Assembly (NCBI GenBank): GCA_028284125.1
Contig: JANQSI010000001.1
Coordinates: forward strand, 372,001-436,000
DNA: 64,000 bases
Source: Cyclobacteriaceae bacterium
GTDB lineage: Bacteria > Bacteroidota > Bacteroidia > Cytophagales > Cyclobacteriaceae
Reading direction: 5' to 3'
Shown here: piece by piece, positions 49,710 through 58,122 of the stretch
How the letters are laid out: each line of letters starts with the position of its first letter
Position numbering within the stretch: the first letter of the stretch is position 1
Position numbers and translations under genes: made by a program
The notes under the pieces: generated by a model
Database searches by the model: none
What the model saw: only the letters and a program-made list of their open reading frames with translations
What the model was told of the DNA's origin: nothing

Positions 49710-50173
49710 GCAAAGAAATAATAGAAACCTTCTATGAAGCCTTCATCAAACTTGATCCTGTAGCAATGGGCAATTGCTATCATCCGGATGCCACATTTAG
49801 TGATCCTGCCTTTAAAAATTTAAATGCGGAAGAAGTGAAAGCGATGTGGGCGATGCTGATTGAGAGATCAAAAGGCATTCTGGAAATCGAATATCATTCG
49901 GTCGTTGCTGATGATAGGTTGGGTCAGTGTACGTGGGAGGCTAAATATCCTTTCTCAAAAACAGGCAACCAGGTGCATAATATTATCCATGCAACGATGG
50001 AATTCGAAGATGGCTTAATCAAAAAACATACAGATAATTTCAATTTCTGGAGATGGAGTTCGATGGCACTTGGAACCCCTGGAAAACTATTGGGTTGGAC
50101 TTCTTTTCTTCAAAGTAAAGTCAGTAAAATGGCCATGAAATCTCTGAATGACTATATGCAAAAGTCTGCCTAG
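49706..50173 (+). CDS. Nuclear transport factor 2-like (SnoaL) protein
   Basis: A 155-residue NTF2-like fold: an N-terminal helix (IIETFYEAFIKLDPVAMGNCY), then HPDATFSDPAFKNL and the strand ATMEFEDGLIKKHTDNFNFWRW. The C-terminal 45 residues form an extra helical tail (GKLLGWTSFLQSKVSKMAM). It is translationally coupled to the sirtuin by a 4-base overlap. Its 3' end overlaps the convergent amidohydrolase gene at a shared CTAG. The substrate is unknown. Confidence 0.82.
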   Translation: MSKEIIETFYEAFIKLDPVAMGNCYHPDATFSDPAFKNLNAEEVKAMWAMLIERSKGILEIEYHSVVADDRLGQCTWEAKYPFSKTGNQVHNIIHATMEFEDGLIKKHTDNFNFWRWSSMALGTPGKLLGWTSFLQSKVSKMAMKSLNDYMQKSA

Positions 50174-51219
50174 TTTTTCTCAAAAAGTGAGTCAATAATT
50201 TTCTTGTCTTTCTTCTTGCTGAGTCCTAGCCAGTCGAGTGTAGATTGATAAAATATGTTATCCAAATCTTCTTGTGGCAAGTTCATTTCTTCTATAAATC
50301 TGCCAATTTCAAGATCACCCAAAGGAAATGGATAATCAGAACCCAAACATATTTTATCCGATCCAATAAGGTCAATGACATATTTTAAATAGTCAGCATC
50401 ATGTGTAATACTATCTACCCAAAACTTGCCCAAGTATTCTCTTGGATTCACATCATTATGAACCGCAACCAGGTCAGGGCGGCAGTTGTAACCGTGCTCT
50501 AACCTACCGATTGTGGCCAATAAAGAACCAGCAGCATGGGCAAAGCATACTCTCAGTTTTGGACATTTCTCAAAAACTCCACCAAATATCATTGAAGCAG
50601 CTGCCCGTGCAGTCTCAGCAGGCATGCCTACCAACCAAGGCAGCCAATATTTCTCCATGTATTCTCTTCCCATCATTTCCCATGGGTGAACCAAAACTGC
50701 CATACCTAAACTTTCACATGCCTGAAAGAATTCCAAGAACATCGGTTTGCTTAGGTTTTGGTTATTGATATTGGATCCGATCTGAACTCCCGGCATACCT
50801 AATTCCTTACATCTCTCGAGCTCCTTGATTGCCAATTCTGGATCTTGCATAGGAACAGTTCCTAAACCCAAATAATGGTTTGGATGATCAGCAACTACTT
50901 CGGCAATGTGATCATTCAAGAAAACAGAAAGTTCTAAGCAATTATCGGGTTCTGCCCAATAGCTGAACATCACGGGGATTGTGCATATAACCTGAACCTT
51001 TGTTTCAAAAGCTTTATACTCTTCTATCCTTGCGGATTCATCCCAGCAGTTTGCTTGAATCTCCCTGAAAAATTTATCTCCTTTCATCATCCTGGCAGCT
51101 CCAGGTTTATGATGTAGCAAGGAAATAAAATCTCCATATCCAAATTTCTCAGCAAAATTTGGGATCTCTTTAGGAATGATATGCGTGTGCATATCTATTT
51201 TCAAAGGGGTTTTTGCCAT
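50170..51219 (-). CDS. Amidohydrolase, 2-amino-3-carboxymuconate-6-semialdehyde decarboxylase-like
   Basis: A 349-residue TIM-barrel amidohydrolase of the ACMSD group. Metal ligands are DMHTHIIP (about residues 9-16), VLVHPWEMMGREYM (near 175), FAHAAGSL (near 230) and LGSDYPFPLG (near 293). ACMSD decarboxylates an intermediate of tryptophan/kynurenine breakdown. The HPWEMMG and GSDYPFPLG spelling agrees well with true ACMSD. No other kynurenine-pathway gene is in this window. Confidence 0.88.
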   Translation of the reverse strand: MAKTPLKIDMHTHIIPKEIPNFAEKFGYGDFISLLHHKPGAARMMKGDKFFREIQANCWDESARIEEYKAFETKVQVICTIPVMFSYWAEPDNCLELSVFLNDHIAEVVADHPNHYLGLGTVPMQDPELAIKELERCKELGMPGVQIGSNINNQNLSKPMFLEFFQACESLGMAVLVHPWEMMGREYMEKYWLPWLVGMPAETARAAASMIFGGVFEKCPKLRVCFAHAAGSLLATIGRLEHGYNCRPDLVAVHNDVNPREYLGKFWVDSITHDADYLKYVIDLIGSDKICLGSDYPFPLGDLEIGRFIEEMNLPQEDLDNIFYQSTLDWLGLSKKKDKKIIDSLFEKN

Positions 51220-51243
51220 TAGGCAAAGGTATTGAAAATGAGC

Positions 51244-52401
51244 CTATTGCGTTTCGCAATGTTTCTCTATCTGTTGTGAAGCCAATTCCATCCCAAGCGC
51301 CTCTGATTTCTTTAGACATTCACATGCTCTTTCATTTTTTCCGGTACTTAAATAAGCCATAGCCGCATTGTACCAAACATTTTTATATCCCTGATCAACG
51401 GATAAATACCTTTCATAAAACCCTATGGCATCTTCAAAATTCTCTTCATAGAAAAAAGAATTTCCGATAAGAAAGAAAACCTCAAAATTGCTTGAGTTAA
51501 TCTGAAGTGCCTTCAGGAAATCAGCACGTGCTTGTCGAAAAGCTCCGGTTTTCAAGAGTGCTTTACCTCTGTTTAAATAGGCAAGTTCTTCTTCTGAATT
51601 GTTTTCAATTGCCTTCGTCAAGTAATTCGTAGCAAGTGCATAATCACCACTTTCATAGGCATTGGCACCTAGCAGGTTAAGCATTGGAGAAAATTCTTCA
51701 TCCTGCAAAAGGTAATTAGGGAGTTTAGCAGTTTCGTCAAGAAGCGCAAGATTATACCATGCTAGATAACTTTCCGGTTCTAACTCCAAAGCACTCTTCA
51801 AATCATTTATCGCCAATCGTTCGTTCCCCATATTTGAATGGAGTTGAGATCGATTGATATAAAAATCTGCTAATGTGTCAAACTCAAATGATTTGTTGAA
51901 ATCTAAAAGTGCCAAGTCATTCTCACTCATTTTTTGGTAGGCCATCCCCCTGTACTGATAAACAGTTCCAACCATTGACTGAAGAGAAGTCATAAATGTA
52001 CCTTTCTTCCCGAATGGATCATTGCCAAAATACACTGCATTCGTATTCGAATTCTTGTAATTCTCTATAACGTAAGTGAAATCTTTAATCGCCTGCTCTG
52101 AACTTGCAGAATTGTAGTAAATCATCCCTTTCTGAAAATAAGCTTCCAGGTTATTGGACTCCACTTTTACCACTGCCTCATAATCCGCCAACGCTCGAAG
52201 ACTTTTATTTTCTTGCTCGTGTATAAGTCCGCTAAGAAAGTAATCGTCTGGTTGCGGATTCCTTCGCAAGGATTTATTGATGTGGTAACGCGCAGAATCT
52301 ATCTTGTTTTCAGAGAAATACTTCCTCGCAAGATCAAAATCATCTTGAGCAAAAAGAAATAGCGATAAAAGAATTAGAGAAAAGCTAAATAAGAATTTCA
52401 T
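51244..52401 (-). CDS. Secreted TPR-repeat protein
   Basis: A 385-residue protein starting at the ATG 52401, the beginning of the signal peptide (MKFLFSFSLILLSLFLFAQ). At least eight tetratricopeptide repeats follow, for example RKYFSENKIDSARYHINKSL, AYFQKGMIYYNSASSEQAIK, AYLNRGKALLKTGAFRQARA and VWYNAAMAYLSTGKNERACE. It is probably a periplasmic scaffold; no partner is evident. The upstream frame from 52431 adds 10 unlikely residues. Confidence 0.82.
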   Translation of the reverse strand: MKFLFSFSLILLSLFLFAQDDFDLARKYFSENKIDSARYHINKSLRRNPQPDDYFLSGLIHEQENKSLRALADYEAVVKVESNNLEAYFQKGMIYYNSASSEQAIKDFTYVIENYKNSNTNAVYFGNDPFGKKGTFMTSLQSMVGTVYQYRGMAYQKMSENDLALLDFNKSFEFDTLADFYINRSQLHSNMGNERLAINDLKSALELEPESYLAWYNLALLDETAKLPNYLLQDEEFSPMLNLLGANAYESGDYALATNYLTKAIENNSEEELAYLNRGKALLKTGAFRQARADFLKALQINSSNFEVFFLIGNSFFYEENFEDAIGFYERYLSVDQGYKNVWYNAAMAYLSTGKNERACECLKKSEALGMELASQQIEKHCETQ

Positions 52402-52449
52402 TCGGTCTGGGTAGTGTGTTCCCAAACGCAAAAAAAGGAAGTATGGTTG

Positions 52450-53250
52450 CTAAAGAACTCGTTGGATCTGCATTCCGCTTCCCTTATTGAGGTGAACGAA
52501 TTTACCCGACTCATACTTGTAAAAACTTACTGCCATCACCAAGAAAAGACCCGTTCCTTCTGGAATGATTCGGTCATCGATAGACACCATGCCCGTCATC
52601 GGCTCAGTTGGAATCTTTAACAAAGGCAGCATAGCACTTTCATAAGTACCAAACTTTCCGTGCAAGTCTTTATTCACTGGCTTGTAGCCCTGACTTGATT
52701 GGTCAAACTGGTAATCCGACAATGCAATCAGTCTAGCAGTAATCTTAAAGTTGGTGGATTCTTTTGGATGTTTGAAGGTTTTCGCTGGAATAAAAGCTGG
52801 AAAATGTAAAATGACCTGTCCACGTTGAGATCCTGGCTTTACAAAATACTTAGCTCCGAATATTTTCTCGTACGGTGCGGAAGAATTGAACTCAAATCCA
52901 TTGAGTATATGACCATGTTTACTCAGGAACAAAGGACGGGTTCCGGTCTTGCCTTCTTCCATCTTCGCTAAATTCCTAAATTGGGCTGTCAACTTTCCGG
53001 AAATGTAGGTTTCGCAGATCTCAGACATTCCCTCTGAAAGCGACTGCCTCAATGTTTTAGCCATCTGTGAGGCTACTCCAAATTCTTTCTGATTATTTCT
53101 CAGCTCTTTGTAAGAAGCTTTTGTCTTTATTTGTTTGGCAGTCGGTCCGCCTTTCCTCGCGATTATCGGGTGATTCACCCCTTTTAAACTATACTTTCTA
53201 TATCCTTTTGGTACTTCAATTTCTTTGGAGGTTTCAGACACGTTCTTCAT
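52450..53250 (-). CDS. Conserved hypothetical protein
   Basis: A 266-residue soluble protein with no signal peptide and a basic N-terminal third (RKYSLKGVNHPIIARKGGP, IKTKASYKELRNNQKEFGVA). The rest is strand-rich (GQVILHFPAFIPAKTF, FKITARLIALSDYQFD, GTGLFLVMAVSFYKYESG). I do not recognise a family. The gene is flanked by a TPR protein and the lipoprotein/ggt pair on the other strand, which gives no functional clue. Confidence 0.65.
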   Translation of the reverse strand: MKNVSETSKEIEVPKGYRKYSLKGVNHPIIARKGGPTAKQIKTKASYKELRNNQKEFGVASQMAKTLRQSLSEGMSEICETYISGKLTAQFRNLAKMEEGKTGTRPLFLSKHGHILNGFEFNSSAPYEKIFGAKYFVKPGSQRGQVILHFPAFIPAKTFKHPKESTNFKITARLIALSDYQFDQSSQGYKPVNKDLHGKFGTYESAMLPLLKIPTEPMTGMVSIDDRIIPEGTGLFLVMAVSFYKYESGKFVHLNKGSGMQIQRVL

Positions 53251-53468
53251 CAGCTGGATCAGGTTTTTTTAAATCGGGGAGAAAATTTACAAATTATCCC
53301 GTAACAACCAAAATTTTATTGCTAGTAATCCTTGATTATTTGTTGATCTTCTAATTGAAAATTAGTCACTTATGAAAACCGATTTACTCTGGGTAACATT
53401 TATAGTAAATAAGGGTTTGTTATCTCAAAAGTTTCTATTTAAAATTCGTTGTATAGTTTTAACTCTTT

Positions 53469-53642
53469 ATGATTAGAAAATTACTTTTTGGCTTTGTTTT
53501 CCTTCTGTCAGGAATCCTATTCACCGGATGCCAAAGGGGAAACACTGTTACTGTGGTTAAGCCAAAAAAACATTGGTTTCCCTATGATCAAAAAAAAGAT
53601 CGAAGGAAAAAGAGAACCAAAACTGTTAAAATGAAATCCTAG
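53469..53642 (+). CDS. Small hypothetical lipoprotein (57 residues)
   Basis: A short frame (ATG 53469, TAG 53640-53642) giving 57 residues: MIRKLLFGFVFLLSGILFTG then Cys21, a textbook lipobox LFTGC. A basic tail (KPKKHWFPYDQKKDRRKKR) follows. It ends 6 bases before the gamma-glutamyltransferase start, so the two are almost certainly cotranscribed. The basic tail may bind an anionic envelope component, which is speculation. Confidence 0.7.
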   Translation: MIRKLLFGFVFLLSGILFTGCQRGNTVTVVKPKKHWFPYDQKKDRRKKRTKTVKMKS

Positions 53643-53648
53643 CATTAT

Positions 53649-55352
53649 ATGAAAAAAATTACGATACTGCTCCTCACTATTTTCATCCTCGGGTGTCAGA
53701 CGAACCAAAAAACGATTCAACCAAAAACACCTGAAACGGGGCCTCTCGGGGAAAGTGCAATGGTATCTTCAGCTCATCCACTTGCAACAAAAGTTGGAGT
53801 TGAAATTTTAAAGAATGGTGGAAATGCCGTTGATGCGGCCATTGCGGTACAATTTGCGCTGGCGGTAGTATTTCCCCGCGCAGGAAACATCGGTGGTGGT
53901 GGTTTTGCACTTTACAGAATGAATGATGGAGAATTTGGTTCATTAGACTTCAGAGAAAAAGCTCCAGCAGGATCAGGTCGTGACATGTATCTTGATGAAA
54001 ACGGAGATATAATTCCAAACCTTAGCACCAGAGGTCATCTTGCAGCCGGCGTACCCGGATCGGTTGATGGAATGTTCCAATTACATGAAAGGTTTGGTTC
54101 CAAACCAATGGCAGATCTGATACAACCTGCGATTAATCTGGCATATTTTGGTTATGTATTGACTGAAGACGCGGCTTATCAATTGAACCAAAAAAGTGAA
54201 GACCTTATTGCTGTCAATGGTGAAGACTTCTTTCTTATAAATGAAGGAGGATGGCAAGCAGGAGATTCAATTAGATATACGGAATTAGCTTCAACGCTGA
54301 CACAAATAAGAGACAGAGGAAGAGATGGTTTTTATGATGGAATCGTAGCAGACCAAATTGCTAAAGAAATGCAACGCGGAGGCGGGCTAATTTCGAAAGA
54401 AGATCTCTTGAATTATAAAGCAAAATGGAGAGATCCAATCCAAGGTACCTATAGAAATCATAAAATAATCTCCATGCCTCCTCCATCAAGTGGTGGTGTT
54501 GCCGTTATCCAATTGCTTCAAGGTGCAGAGGCTTATAACATTGGTTCAATGGGCCACAATACCAAAGAGACCCTACACATCAAAACTGAACTCGAACGCC
54601 GGGTGTACGCCGATCGAGCCACTCATCTTGGAGATCCCGATTTTTATGATGTTCCGTTACAGATGTTGTTAGATGAGAAATACAACAAGGACCGCTTTTC
54701 AACTATCAAGAAAAATGAAAAAACCGATTCTCAGGAAATCAAGGAAGGAGCCGTAGATGTGATAGAAAGTGTTGAAACTACTCATTTCTCAGTAGTGGAT
54801 TCGGAAGGAAATGCTGTTGCCATTACAACAACACTTAATAGTTTTTTTGGGTGTAAGGTATATGTAAGGGGAGCTGGTTTCTTTTTGAATAATGAAATGG
54901 ATGACTTCAGTTCGAAACCTGGCGTTCCAAATCAATTCGGTCTAGTAGGTGGAGAAGCAAATGCAATCGTTCCCGAGAAGCGTATGCTAAGCAGCATGAC
55001 TCCTACTATGGTTGAAAAAGATGGCAAGTTGAAAATGGTTGTTGGTACTCCAGGCGGATCAACCATTATCACCAGTGTTTTTCAAGTGATCATGAATGTC
55101 ATTGATCATGGGATGAGTATGCAGGATGCCGTAAATGCAAAACGAATTCATAGCCAGTGGTTGCCTGATCGCATCCTCATTGAAAAAGATGGTGTTGATC
55201 AATCAATTATCGAAGAACTAGAGGGTATGAGGCACGTCATTGAGTTCCGTAATTCAATGGGACGAATGGATTGTATTTTGGTTAGAGAGGATGGGAAACT
55301 CGAAGGCGGGGCGGATTACACAAGAGGTGATAATTATGCCGAAGGATTTTAG
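53649..55352 (+). CDS. ggt: Gamma-glutamyltransferase (lipoprotein)
   Basis: A 567-residue Ntn-hydrolase precursor that transfers or hydrolyses the gamma-glutamyl group of glutathione and related peptides in the periplasm. The lipobox is IFILGC (Cys16). AMVSSAHPLATKVGVEIL and GGNAVDAAIAVQFAL open the domain. The autoprocessing nucleophile is T378 in ETTHFSVVDSEG, and the C-terminal subunit contains LSSMTPTMV and GTPGGSTIITSVFQV. Intact and of normal length; the lipid anchor differs from soluble E. coli GGT. Confidence 0.94.
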   Translation: MKKITILLLTIFILGCQTNQKTIQPKTPETGPLGESAMVSSAHPLATKVGVEILKNGGNAVDAAIAVQFALAVVFPRAGNIGGGGFALYRMNDGEFGSLDFREKAPAGSGRDMYLDENGDIIPNLSTRGHLAAGVPGSVDGMFQLHERFGSKPMADLIQPAINLAYFGYVLTEDAAYQLNQKSEDLIAVNGEDFFLINEGGWQAGDSIRYTELASTLTQIRDRGRDGFYDGIVADQIAKEMQRGGGLISKEDLLNYKAKWRDPIQGTYRNHKIISMPPPSSGGVAVIQLLQGAEAYNIGSMGHNTKETLHIKTELERRVYADRATHLGDPDFYDVPLQMLLDEKYNKDRFSTIKKNEKTDSQEIKEGAVDVIESVETTHFSVVDSEGNAVAITTTLNSFFGCKVYVRGAGFFLNNEMDDFSSKPGVPNQFGLVGGEANAIVPEKRMLSSMTPTMVEKDGKLKMVVGTPGGSTIITSVFQVIMNVIDHGMSMQDAVNAKRIHSQWLPDRILIEKDGVDQSIIEELEGMRHVIEFRNSMGRMDCILVREDGKLEGGADYTRGDNYAEGF

Positions 55353-56069
55353 TTAAAGGCGACTTAAGATGTAGGCAAGACCTAATGTAGAGCTAATTAC
55401 TCCCCAAAATTCTCTGAAATCACGTTTTTGCTTTTCTATCTTTCTTGGGATAATGATTTCACTTCCTGGGTGAACCTTTGGGTATTTATTTATCCATAAT
55501 ATTTTCCTAGTACTGTTTGCTTTTCCATTGTAATTCACTGTGTGAACTTTGGAAGGTTTTGCATTCTCTGTAAACCCACCGGCGGCTTCTACATAATCTT
55601 TCATCCTCCATGTAGAATCATAAGGCAAAACGGCAGGATGTAATGTCTCTCCAACAAGTCGAACAGTGCCTTGAAATTGCGGTATAATAACTACATCACC
55701 TTCAAGGAGAATAAGATCATTATTTCCTCGAGGATTGTTCAAAATCTTTTCAAGATCAATGGAAACCAACTCTTCAGGGGTATATTCTTCATCTAACAAA
55801 CGAGGAAGCCGCTCCTCCTGTAATTCCATCGTTTCATCTTGAGCAACATCATAATCATCATTTCTTAAAGATGGCCGAATTAGCAGAGCACCTTCAATAA
55901 AAGCTGTTTCTTTTAATCCACCAGCTTTTTTAACAAGATCAGAAATACGTTCTTTTTTGTCTTTTATGGCAAATTTTCCTGGTAAAAATATCTCTCCTTT
56001 TATGGATACTGTTTTCAACTTTTCATAACCAGGAGACTTATTGACTTTTATTACATCTAACTCAATCAT
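55353..56069 (-). CDS. SLBB-domain polysaccharide export protein, 5'-truncated fragment
   Basis: Recognisable homology covers only the C-terminal part of a Wza-like export protein: an SLBB domain (VSIKGEIFLPGKFAI with SDLVKKAGGLKE, residues 28-65), a second (VRLVGETLHPAVLPY with DYVEAAGGFTE, about 140-175) and a C-terminal segment WGVISSTLGLAYIL. There is no signal peptide and no N-terminal poly-export domain. Homology stops at the Met at 56069, where the opposite-strand hydrolase fragment begins. This looks like a broken gene left by a rearrangement; expression is unlikely. Confidence 0.7.
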   Translation of the reverse strand: MIELDVIKVNKSPGYEKLKTVSIKGEIFLPGKFAIKDKKERISDLVKKAGGLKETAFIEGALLIRPSLRNDDYDVAQDETMELQEERLPRLLDEEYTPEELVSIDLEKILNNPRGNNDLILLEGDVVIIPQFQGTVRLVGETLHPAVLPYDSTWRMKDYVEAAGGFTENAKPSKVHTVNYNGKANSTRKILWINKYPKVHPGSEIIIPRKIEKQKRDFREFWGVISSTLGLAYILSRL

Positions 56070-56077
56070 TTGGAGGT

Positions 56078-56443
56078 GTGAGGTATGGACCTGAAGATGG
56101 CATTTTGTCACCTGATTCAACTGTTCGGGAAAAAACCTTTTCATGTGGAGTGGTTTACTACGGTGGCTCAAATGGGAATAATTACTGGGGAAATGGGCCA
56201 TGTGTTGAAGATACGGATTACATCTACTACAATTATGCACCCCTTTTGTATCAGGTTCCCGGAGATGGTTATTTAACTGAAAACACACTTTGCGCCTTCG
56301 AGCTACTCAAAGCAAAAGGTGCTGATGTTAACTTGAATTTATATCCGAATGTGGGTCACAGCTTTGATTTGAATGAAACGTCCCAAAGAGATGATGCCAG
56401 GTCTAGTTCGCTGGAATTTTTAGCTAAACATTTGAAGAATTAG
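56078..56443 (+). pseudogene. Alpha/beta hydrolase (dienelactone hydrolase-like) C-terminal fragment
   Basis: About 120 residues match the C-terminal portion of a dienelactone-hydrolase-like enzyme: GVVYYGGSN (strand after the nucleophile region), AFELLKAKGADVNLNLYPN and the catalytic-His motif VGHSFD. The nucleophile-containing half and the start are missing. The frame stays open leftwards only to about 56045, into the truncated end of the opposite-strand SLBB gene. It is best read as a remnant; a GTG at 56078 could in principle start it. Confidence 0.6.
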
Positions 56444-56446
56444 GAG

Positions 56447-57952
56447 CTAGTTTTCTACTACCTCAAATTCTACACGTCGATTTAGCTTTCGTGTTTCCTC
56501 GGTTTCGTTACTGGCTATTGGAGCGTTTCCACCATAGCCTATACTTCTAATTCGGTACGCACTGACTCCTTCGCTGGTCAAATATTTTTTGACTTCCTTC
56601 ACCCGTTCTTCCGAAAGCTTAAGGTTCAATACCGGATCGCCTTGATTGTCGGTATGTCCTTTAAGTAAAATCTTGATAGAAGGATTATCATTCATCATTT
56701 CAACCACCAGATCGAGCTCTTTTTGTGATCCGGTAATCATCTTTGAAGTACCGCGTAAGAAAAGGACATGGTTGAGTGTGATTGTCGATCCAACGGTCAC
56801 AGGTTCCAATGGAATGACGTTTTCTCCAATTTTCAAATCTGAATTCAAAACCAAATTAATCGGGAGGTATCCTTGCGATTTTATTTCTACTTCTTCGTTT
56901 GTCAATTCTTCTATTACAAATGATCCCACTGCGCTTGCCCTGGTGTTATTTTCAGAAATCAACTCAGACCATATTGGAAGCTCGGTTTTCTTATCAACTA
57001 TCTGCAGCTTAATCACATTTTCTACTGATGTTATAACAGGTTCCTCTTCTTCTACTGTGGCCGTGTCTTCTTCAATGTCGGCCTTGATCTTGATTTTATA
57101 CATGTCTCCATAGCCGTCGCTGTTTCGTGAACTGACATAATAGGCCCATTCATCACCGGCTAAAAAAGAAAAGGAGGTTTCTGCTCCTGAAGTGTTGACT
57201 GGAGCTCCGACGTTAACCGGTGTAGACCAATTCCGCCATGAATCATCCAATCGTCTGGAATAATAAATATCGAAACTCCCTTCTCCGGCTCTTCCGTTTG
57301 TAGCAAAAAATAACGTTCGGTTATCTGGTGCCAGGTACGGAGTGATTTCTTGATATTCCGAATTGACCTGTCCGCCAAGATTGATCGGGCCTTTCCATTC
57401 CATGTTTGATTTTCTTTCAACCATGTATAAATCCTCAACTCCATAGGTATAATTGGATTCCATACTTATGATCATGTATCTACCATCTTTGGATAAGCAC
57501 CCACTTTGATGAGCTGATTTGCTGTTTAGAAATGGAACTTCGATGTAGGCAACTCCACCATCGCTCAAGAATTTGGATACTTTACCTGTATAAACTCCCT
57601 GGAAATAGGATACTTCATTAAAATATTCATTTCCTTCTGCATCAAATCCAATGGGACTAAACATTCCATTTTCCTGACTCCAATTAGTAAAAATTCTTGG
57701 AGGAAGCCATGACGAATCGAAGGCCTGGTAGAATTGTTCTGTATATTCTGCTTCTGAAAGTCCTGTTTCGCTTCCCTCTCTGGAGAAGGCCATCATCTTC
57801 TTGTGCGGGTTAAGAACCAAGAAGTTTTCCCCTTCGGCAGTATTTAGTCCCAATAAGTCGATAGGTTCTCCTGAAAACTGAATTTGTGCTCTCAATGGCG
57901 AATAAAAAAAACATATGCTGGCGATCAATATGGTGGTAATATGATTTTTCAA
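56447..57952 (-). CDS. OmpA-family protein with PD40 repeats
   Basis: A 501-residue exported protein: signal peptide (residues 1-22, ending PLRAQ), WD40/PD40-like propeller repeats at about 70-290 (CLSKDGRYMIISME, APDNRTLFFATNGR, SGDIYYSRRL-like FDIYYSRRLDD), a short carboxypeptidase-regulatory-like strand region (about 310-370), and a C-terminal OmpA peptidoglycan-binding domain with ILLKGHTDNQGDPVLNLKLSEERV. The architecture resembles the T9SS component PorE but without its TPR part. It may anchor an outer-membrane complex to peptidoglycan. Confidence 0.85.
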   Translation of the reverse strand: MKNHITTILIASICFFYSPLRAQIQFSGEPIDLLGLNTAEGENFLVLNPHKKMMAFSREGSETGLSEAEYTEQFYQAFDSSWLPPRIFTNWSQENGMFSPIGFDAEGNEYFNEVSYFQGVYTGKVSKFLSDGGVAYIEVPFLNSKSAHQSGCLSKDGRYMIISMESNYTYGVEDLYMVERKSNMEWKGPINLGGQVNSEYQEITPYLAPDNRTLFFATNGRAGEGSFDIYYSRRLDDSWRNWSTPVNVGAPVNTSGAETSFSFLAGDEWAYYVSSRNSDGYGDMYKIKIKADIEEDTATVEEEEPVITSVENVIKLQIVDKKTELPIWSELISENNTRASAVGSFVIEELTNEEVEIKSQGYLPINLVLNSDLKIGENVIPLEPVTVGSTITLNHVLFLRGTSKMITGSQKELDLVVEMMNDNPSIKILLKGHTDNQGDPVLNLKLSEERVKEVKKYLTSEGVSAYRIRSIGYGGNAPIASNETEETRKLNRRVEFEVVEN

Positions 57953-57987
57953 CTAATTAATTTGATTTTTTTTATATTTTTTCTTGC

Positions 57988-58001
57988 AAATAGTACTATT
58001 T
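57988..58001. promoter_or_regulatory. 14-bp perfect palindrome AAATAGTACTATTT
   Basis: A perfect palindrome about 36 bases upstream of the OmpA-family start. It could be a regulator binding site for that gene. AT-rich palindromes can arise by chance. Confidence 0.35.
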
Positions 58002-58019
58002 ACATATATTATTGTATTG

Positions 58020-58122
58020 GTAAATTCTCTATTATGAGAGTTGGTTGACATACAAACTTTATACACCAGCTAACTGGATAAAAGTTTGTGGAGCCCGGTC
58101 TTAATCCAACCGGGCTCTTTTT
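58020..58122 (+). ncRNA. Candidate small structured RNA with its own terminator
   Basis: Consecutive hairpins lie on the plus strand: a small CTCT/AGAG stem (58027-58040), a 9-bp ACAAACTTT/AAAGTTTGT stem with an inner CCAG/CTGG pair around CTAA (58052-58089), and a perfect 9-bp GAGCCCGGT/ACCGGGCTC stem followed by T5ATTTT (58091-58126). No plus-strand gene lies upstream for 1.5 kb apart from a pseudogene, so the terminator has no obvious customer. I do not see features of tmRNA or RNase P. The family is unknown and the 5' end is not defined. Confidence 0.35.
58091..58122 (+). terminator. Rho-independent terminator, plus strand, overlapping the end of the glycosylase gene
   Basis: A perfect 9-bp stem GAGCCCGGT/ACCGGGCTC is followed by TTTTTATTTT on the plus strand only. 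The stop codon of the minus-strand glycosylase gene (58101-58103) lies in the loop. Confidence 0.8.

Noticed and set aside
56070-56288. N-terminal extension of the SLBB protein (about 70 residues, rich in His/Ser/Cys)
   Set aside because: It is only the antisense of the hydrolase fragment; no signal peptide or export-domain homology is present.
58020-58122. tmRNA, RNase P RNA or 6S RNA
   Set aside because: It is too short, with no tag reading frame, no recognisable P4-type or 6S central-bubble structure.
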